The position numbers were made by a program, and so were the translations under genes. The notes beneath the pieces were generated by a model that was given only the letters and a program-made list of their open reading frames with translations, ran no database searches and was not told the origin of the DNA. 64,000 bases of DNA from Zygnema cylindricum. Taxonomy: Eukaryota > Streptophyta > Zygnematophyceae > Zygnematales > Zygnemataceae. Positions 58,022 to 64,000 of this stretch are shown here, piece by piece. The DNA lies in NCBI GenBank assembly GCA_037447655.1, contig JBBHKE010000943.1, positions 201,550-265,549 on the forward strand. Reading direction: 5' to 3'. Every line of letters starts with the position of its first letter. The stretch's first letter is position 1.

Positions 58022-59124
58022 GTAGTACATTCTAAGTTTGACGATGACGCAAAATGTGCTTCTACATTTTTCGATTTCTTTGTATGATTGTAGTTTAGGC
58101 ACTACGGCTCTTACTTTTTAAGGAAAACGACAAAAAAAACCCTTACTTTGGAACAAGGGGACATACCTTGAGGTTGTCTCTCCATGTAATCGTAACTTAG
58201 CGAATTAAATTTGTATTGTAGCGAGGTTTCTTAAGGGCAGTCTCCTATGTAATCCAAACCTCATCTTGCTAAAAAAAAATTAGCAAAGGTTTTACGTACT
58301 TCTTTTGAAGTTGTCCGCTGTAACTCAATGAAATCGTTACTTTAAATTCTGACGGATATGGACGTGGGTGTAATTTGTGACTGATGTAGACTACTGCAAA
58401 ACTTGCAACAATTGATGACGTTTACAAAATAGCGACGGTTGTAGGCGTCTAGTTTCTTGTAACATTTAAGATGTTTAGGGTTTGTGACATTCGCCATGGT
58501 TTCCCTATTTTGGTTTTTCATCCTTTCTCACTCTACTTACCATCAAAATAAGTTCAAAGACATCCAAAATTTATCTTTTTTAGAGATCTTTCATTTGATA
58601 CCATTATTGTTGTTTTACATTGCAAGAATTGTGAGATAGACGTTTTATTCGGAGAGAGAGAGAGAAAAGGGCGCCTTCACGGACTTCGCTTTTGTGAAAT
58701 GGCATACATTGCTCAAGACACCTCCACATCCCTTACACGGAAAAAAAGTCCGTACAAGCTAGATGTGGAGTATGTTTTTTTTTTAAGTACTCCGCGTACT
58801 GCAAACAGAAAATTAAAAACCTCTGACACGTGTGACAACGTATGCTTATGCGTTTACATCTTCAAACTTTCATTAAAATCACCTCGCGAGGTGATTTCCG
58901 TATAAGTTTGAACATGATTTAGAGGGACGCGAAAGTGGGTCGAAACTCGTTAGACGTCGAAATGCAGTACATTCAAAGTTTTAAGGTGACATAAATTATG
59001 TTGTTGTAATTTTATTTTTTTGGTAGGGTTGCAGATTTTCTCGTTGCGGCCTAAGTATTGGAGTAATTTGATAGGAAAAAACCCTTACTTTATCACATGG
59101 GAACGTGCCCTAAGTGTCCCAATG
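58022..59124. mobile_element. M1 element copies (one end fragment, one longer copy)
   Basis: 58022-58176 matches the right end of M1 (ACGATGACGCAAA to GGGGACATACCTT). 58290-59124 follows the order of 25470-26571: ACGTACTTCTTTTGAAG, the ACGTTTACAAAATAGC block, CATCAAAATAAG, GTGAGATAG, and a terminus ATCACATGGGAACGTGCCC. Divergence is high. A further stretch of TGACGT-rich sequence (59150-59280) resembles M1 interior. Confidence 0.6.
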
Positions 59125-60459
59125 CGTAAAAACGAAATCGTTACTCAAAGTATGTGACGATTGTATACGTCGCAATGTTTGTGACGTTTGTCAACGTCAA
59201 CAATATGTGTTGTCCCACCTTATTTTTTGAAACTGCTTGTGACGTCGCATGTCTTTGCGAGACATTGTAGACATACAACTTTCTAGCCCTGTTCATGGTT
59301 GAAGAAGATGCCTTTGCCTTTGAGCCTTTTGCTAGGTCGCCGTGGAATTACATTGAAATCTCGAGATCCCTGCAAAATAAATTATGTTGTGGACGCAAAC
59401 GGACAGAAAAAAATAAATGGTTTACTTTTCCTCGTCGTTTCCAAATCGACTAATTTTTTTTTAAAACCTTTGACAAGTGCAAAGGTGTTTCTCTAATTGT
59501 CGTGCAATGATATGTAATTGAAAACACATTTTCGATATGTTTTAAGGTGACTTTTGTGGTGGCTGTGGCCTTTTTATTCTATCAAGTTGTAAATCAATTT
59601 ATTTCTTTTTATATAATTTTTTAGGGGGTTAAAGTAAGGATTGTTGGATACACCAAATCCAACGGTCCAAAATCAAGAACCCTAAGAACAGTAAAAAGAA
59701 CCCATGAGATATATACAATATTATGTACTTTAAAGGAATAATTGTTTTACTCGCGTCAGCAATATTTTTTTTTAAGTCCGTTCGTTGCCGATAGATTTTG
59801 TATCGTCCTTTCCTTTAAAATTTGTTTGGTTCCACGACGGTTTTGTTTGGTTCCACGACGGTTTTGTTTAGAATAGCCTACCGCCCACTGGGACCTTAAG
59901 GACGTAATATTACATCAGAAGACGTAGCTCAGTGCATGAATACTCGTTTTCTGCATGTGAACAAATAAAATATGCACGTAATATGGGCACTTTCTAAAAT
60001 TTGTTTTCTCGCACTAAAGACGCGTATTGTAATATACAATCTCAAAAAAGAGATACGCACAGTCTGGAGGCCTACAGGGATGGTATCCGGATCAAATCTT
60101 CATGGATGCTCGCAGTGTTTCTCAAAAAAAATATAATTCCTTGAAAATCTCCGTTTTGTCCGTAGTCCTTCGAACTATAGGGAATAGAATCGTTTGTCAG
60201 TATCTAGACGCGACTAGTACCGCGATTTCCTTTGGCAGAAGATTCGTTCGAATCTCCCAAAACTGGAATGTCCTTACGAGTCTTTACAGACAAGTGTACG
60301 GAAAATGGGAGATCATGCCCATGGTGACGTGGCAAAACCTTATAATTTCACATAGTCGCTTCCACTTTCTTAACATTCCACGTTTCATCATCTCTCACCA
60401 CGAAATGGTAAACAAAATATGGAAAAAGACAAATTTTGATGAAAGAATATGGGACTCAC
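59125..60459. other. Intergenic; no gene recognised
   Basis: Holds a 19-bp tandem duplication TTTGGTTCCACGACGGTTT (about 59826-59865) and AT-rich DNA. The open frame at 60102-60497 encodes 131 residues of unremarkable composition that match nothing I know and run into the TIR element, so I do not call it a gene. Confidence 0.4.
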
Positions 60460-60461
60460 TA

Positions 60462-61699
60462 CACCGCCAATCGTTATTAGCGTTTAGAAATTATTAGTGA
60501 TGAAAATTAATTAGCGTATTAACGCTAATTTGAGTTTTTCAAGATTTCGAAAAGAAAAGTTTACTCAACGCTGATTTGGGTACAACGGATCTGCCATCAG
60601 GATCTTCACAGTAAAATAGGTAAAATTACAAAATGTGACAAACCGTACACCGTCGCGTCTTTTTACTCTATTTTAGGGTATGGTTAAATCAGGAGGTCTC
60701 TGTAATAGTACGGACATCAAAATTTCTGTATCACAGAGGCCTCGGTTACATCGCGTAGCGTCAGTAAATAAGTTTTTGCATACGTGTTCTGATTTGAGTG
60801 GCTCCACGTAAGTTGACGATCAAATCTCTAAAATCGTCAAAGATTTGGAAACCAACCATTTTCGTATGGAAATCCGTACTTACGAATTACATATGTGTAC
60901 TTCGCAAGCGTACCGCGTCAATGTACCACAGAGATCTCCTTCACTCTGCTGACTTTCAGGAAAAAACTGCATTTCTTTTCGGCAAAGATTTTACGGTCAC
61001 CTTGTCCGAAGGCACGTGACTTTGGGGGTATGTGAAAATTTTCATTTTTCATCGATGCACGTGTCTATCTTCTAGGTGTAGCGAATTGAATGGTTCTGTA
61101 TTGGTGAACCCACCTCCGCGAGGCGGGTTCACCAATACAGAGGCGTATGAAGCGATTGCTTCGCAGATGAAGACCAAAATGTAATCGGACGGTCGACGTC
61201 TTTTCTGATACTTAGAGAATCATAATCTTATTTTCTGTAATGTTGTTTTAAAGAAACTCACGAAAATATAGTACGGCATGGAACGGGCAAGTACAAAATT
61301 CTGTATTAAACCTCACTTTTCATCTGATGTAACCATACCCTTATTCAAACTCTGATTTGGAATTTCTGCCCTATAACTAATACGCGTTTAGTAGATGTAC
61401 ACTAAAATAGGTCGGATCTCATTCTGCCTTTTTATCCTGAGCGCAGGTTTACGTGCGATCGCGATTATTTTAATCCATGTTTTGTACTTTTTTACTTAAC
61501 AAAGTACCATTTTGTACAGACTAACTCGTCCGTACACCACACTATTCAAGAAGATCATAAATTAGAATTATTACCGCTAATTTATCAGGACCTTAAATAA
61601 CGTAACAATTAATTGTGTTATTAATTCTATTTCAAATTTTGGGGTCAAAATTTGGGGGTGCCGATATAGCGTTCATAACGCTAATAACGATTGGCGGTG
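60462..61699. mobile_element. 1.24-kb TIR element, CACCGCCAATCG ends, TA flanks
   Basis: The left end CACCGCCAATCGTTATTAGC (plus GTT) is perfectly inverted at the right (61677-61699), and TA stands outside each end. Subterminal GCTAAT/ATTAGC motifs repeat near both ends. There is no transposase, so this is a non-autonomous DNA transposon. The TA flanks fit Tc1/mariner-type insertion, but other superfamilies are possible. Confidence 0.75.
61096..61140. other. Near-perfect hairpin inside the TIR element
   Basis: CTGTATTGGTGAACCC pairs with GGGTTCACCAATACAG. Across one A/C mismatch the stem continues as CCTC/GAGG around a CGC loop, giving about 20 bp of stem in 45 bases. It sits away from both TIRs. 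Function unknown. Confidence 0.85.
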
Positions 61700-62236
61700 T
61701 ACTGTACGGACTTGTACTGAATCTTGTAACTTTTTTGGCCTTGCAGGATTGCTGAAGGCGTCTACATCGCCCGTATTCTCCGCGCAACCGTATATTTAAG
61801 GTTTATTTTATCTGTTATTGTTTTTATATTATTAAAAGAACAACCCTAAACACACAACCCTATTTCAGTATTTTCACATACCCAGATCCCATCAGTCATG
61901 TCGAGCGTGCCTGGGAACCGGGAGGTCCCGGTTATATGTCCAAGGAGGTGTGCATGAGAAACCTGCAATCCACCCCAAATGCGAATGCTTCCTTCGATCC
62001 GTGATAATGCCCATCTCTGTTCATTACCCCCCCCCCAGGGATATGCATAGATAGTAAGGAGAAATGGAGTGGAAAAGAAAAGGTACCCTGTACCCCCCCC
62101 CAGATTTTGTGCTACTCCGCTGAAAGCCCACTAAATGCCACACTCCCAGCTACTCTCCAAAAAATAGGAAGGAAATGAGAGTCGTCCGATCCTTTCCGCA
62201 AAAACTCCGGACAAACCCAAAGATGACCACAAGAGT
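61700..62236. other. Intergenic with C runs
   Basis: No coding signal. Two runs of 8-10 C (about 62029-62038 and 62093-62101) follow similar purine-rich text, suggesting a short diverged repeat. Confidence 0.4.
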
Positions 62237-62910
62237 GTGCAAATAACTCCCACGCAGAAATATAGAAATAACAAATATCGGCTTTTCAGATTAAACAATA
62301 TCACCTTGCCCCAGAGAATGGAATTAAAGATAGAAATGAATGATAATGGTGAAGCGAATTCACATACCCCGGAGTGCAACGATGACCAAACTCAGCAGAA
62401 GAAAACCTCTCCCAATGGCCCCGAAGTCAGGTATGAGTCTCCCTCAACCCTCCCGGTTCCACCGCAAGGATCCGACAAGACTCTTGTTAGTTCCAAACAG
62501 CGAAAGTCCAAACCGCCCAAAGAGGAGATAGTGCCAACTACCCACCCGTGCTACGGTCTCCACAAAAGACAATCCAAAACAAAGATGGCAATAGAGTCAA
62601 CCACACAATGCAACCGTTCTCCAACAGAAAGATTGATTTAATTCTCTGGGGGTTTTCTCAGGAGACAGTACTGAAAAAGCCACCTGTCTCCTTCGGCCCC
62701 AAGTGCCTTATACAACCAGAGTTTGTCCTACTGCAAGTTCCAAAGTCAAAGCATTGTGACAAGCCAATCAGCGGCCAGCAATTGTTATCGTACTTACATA
62801 AGACAAAACAGACTGTACTACACTCAGGGCTAAAAATTAGACGACTGGTCCCGGCTGGATTAGCGGCCGAGGGTCCTCCTATAACACACAAAATGGAAAC
62901 AAAGTTCTGA
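62237..62910 (+). other. Two overlapping open stretches, unrecognised
   Basis: 62237-62641 encodes a polar, Lys/Pro/Thr-rich 134 residues (KKTSPNGPEV, SKQRKSKPPKEE). 62548-62910 overlaps it in another frame and encodes a more globular-looking 120 residues (PPVSFGPKCLIQPEFVLLQV, LSYLHKTKQTVLHSGLKI). One frameshift would join them into an ORF of about 220 codons, which suggests a decayed gene or element protein. I recognise no family. Confidence 0.3.
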
Positions 62911-63306
62911 CTCGACGTGAAACCGCCTAACTTTGTCCCAACGTTATAAATGCTTTGCCCGGTGGTTGGGCCTGAAATAACATCATACTGACAACTAACA
63001 GTAAGATCTACGGGATAATCCCAAATGTTACGTGTCGTTCTCTAAGGCATCCCTCTACTAGAGCTACATAGAACACACACTATAATGGATCAGACACTTT
63101 GCACCAGACTAACTCCTCAGTTCGACCTCTGTTTAAGGTGAACTAAATTGCGTAGTGTTCCAGGATGAAAATAGAAAGATCTGATCCGGCTGATTGTCCT
63201 CTTCTTTTTCCGTACGCTAGAGTCCGTACAAAGTGGAATGAAGCCCCGGAACTCGTAGGAGTGCAAATGTGCCGAAGATGCACACGCGCTTGACAGTTAA
63301 TACTTG
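62911..63306. other. Intergenic, nothing recognised
   Basis: About 400 bp without coding signal, repeat boundary or RNA gene that I can identify. Confidence 0.4.
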
Positions 63307-63775
63307 TGTTGAAAAAAGGTAATTAATAGTTCACTTCTATATTTTATTTAGAATGTAAAGCGAGAGAAAGAGAGAACCAAAGGCACGCCATGGCTGCCGC
63401 GGCATTTAGAAGGAGGCAGAATAAAATAGAAGGTATTTTACTATTTGTTGCAAAATACTGCCTCTAGCCAGATTTGAAAAGGGGTCTACGGACTACTATC
63501 TATACCTAAGCCTTATCCATTAAGGCACTAGCGAAACGATATACGTATTACGTTTCACGCATAATCACCTATTTATTAAACTGACTAACTTGCAGCACAC
63601 TAACGAAAACACGCATTAATCAATTCATGCATGGAAGCGAATCTAAGCCACATAAATACAATTGATCAGACAGCCACAATTGCAGCCGCCATCCGCAATA
63701 AAATTTCGACGGCCTTTGGGGATGGCGTCACCCGACGCCACGTGGCACCATACTATTGGATACCGGAGAAGATAG
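63307..63775 (+). mobile_element. LTR-like fragment, interrupted
   Basis: It starts TGTTGAAAAAAGG and has the shared LTR phrases GCCATGGCTGCC and a tRNA-like segment on the minus strand (63475-63545, CTTAATGGATAAGGC). It resembles LTR E in 63660-63775 (CGACGG, GCCACGTGGCA). At 63776 another LTR begins. Confidence 0.55.
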
Positions 63776-64000
63776 TGTTGAAATTAAAGGCATTTTCTAG
63801 GTTATTTAATTGATTTAAGTAGGAGAAGGAAAAAGCAGAGGTTGCCTGCTTCTAGCTTTCTCTCTCTAGCCTCCATACTTGTCGTAGTCACTGAGGGCTT
63901 GAGAGAAAGCTAGAGCCATGGCTGCCTATGCTCCTTCTAGAGTTAGAAAGCAGATCCTTGGTAAACTTACCAAAAGAATTGACGGACCCAAGATTTGACC
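63776..64000 (+). mobile_element. LTR start, cut by window edge
   Basis: TGTTGAAATTAAAGGC, ATTTTCTAGGTT and a strong stem-loop (CTAGCTTTCTCTC with GAGAGAAAGCTAG, 63854-63915) place it with the other LTR families. It ends at the window edge in CAAGATTTGACC, the start of the antisense tRNA-like segment. Confidence 0.7.

Overview
The window looks like a repeat-rich nuclear segment of a streptophyte (plant-lineage) genome. Three spliced host genes have GT-AG introns of roughly 70 bp to 1 kb, and one is a plant-type Argonaute. A secreted animal/fungal-style type-B carboxylesterase, together with the absence of any angiosperm-like gene space, makes a charophyte alga or early-diverging land plant more likely than a flowering plant. 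That placement is inference only.

Layout. Positions 1-3.9 kb (+) hold an FBXO31-like F-box gene in six exons, with an Asn/Gly repeat insert and a probable 1-nt frameshift in the last exon. A 380-bp pyrimidine satellite-like tract (5.1-5.5 kb) and a decayed PIF/Harbinger transposase (5.7-6.4 kb, -) follow. Positions 8.1-14.2 kb (-) carry an Argonaute gene: I could chain eleven exons, including a 14-nt microexon, into about 857 residues from the N domain to the C-terminus with all slicer residues present; the extreme N-terminus was not found. Positions 16.6-22.1 kb (-) carry a complete nine-exon type-B carboxylesterase (608 aa) with signal peptide and Ser-Glu-His triad. Its first exon and introns are embedded in CT/GA microsatellites.

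From about 23 kb onward the window is almost entirely transposons: hAT-like and Harbinger-like MITEs, a near-perfect 2-kb direct duplication (25.0-27.0 and 27.7-29.7 kb), and a nested stack of Ty1/copia elements on both strands (29.7-58.0 kb). Two copies of one copia family sit head-to-head as a large inverted repeat with arms of about 3 kb (38.6-45.6 kb). One nearly full-length copia has gag-protease-integrase-RT-RNaseH between LTRs (47.0-53.0 kb). Another has a mutated protease active site (54.8-58.0 kb). Positions 58-64 kb hold more MITEs, a 1.2-kb TIR element, an unusual near-perfect hairpin and further LTR starts.

The most interesting signal is in the LTRs. Several otherwise diverged LTR families share (i) a tRNA-like, B-box-bearing segment always antisense to the element, (ii) near the LTR 5' end, a hairpin whose stem differs between families but stays paired while its loop is conserved, and (iii) a GTAC dyad upstream of a TATA box. 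The host genes show no evidence of working as one pathway. The Argonaute and the large retrotransposon hairpin are linked only by the general role of Argonautes in small-RNA silencing.
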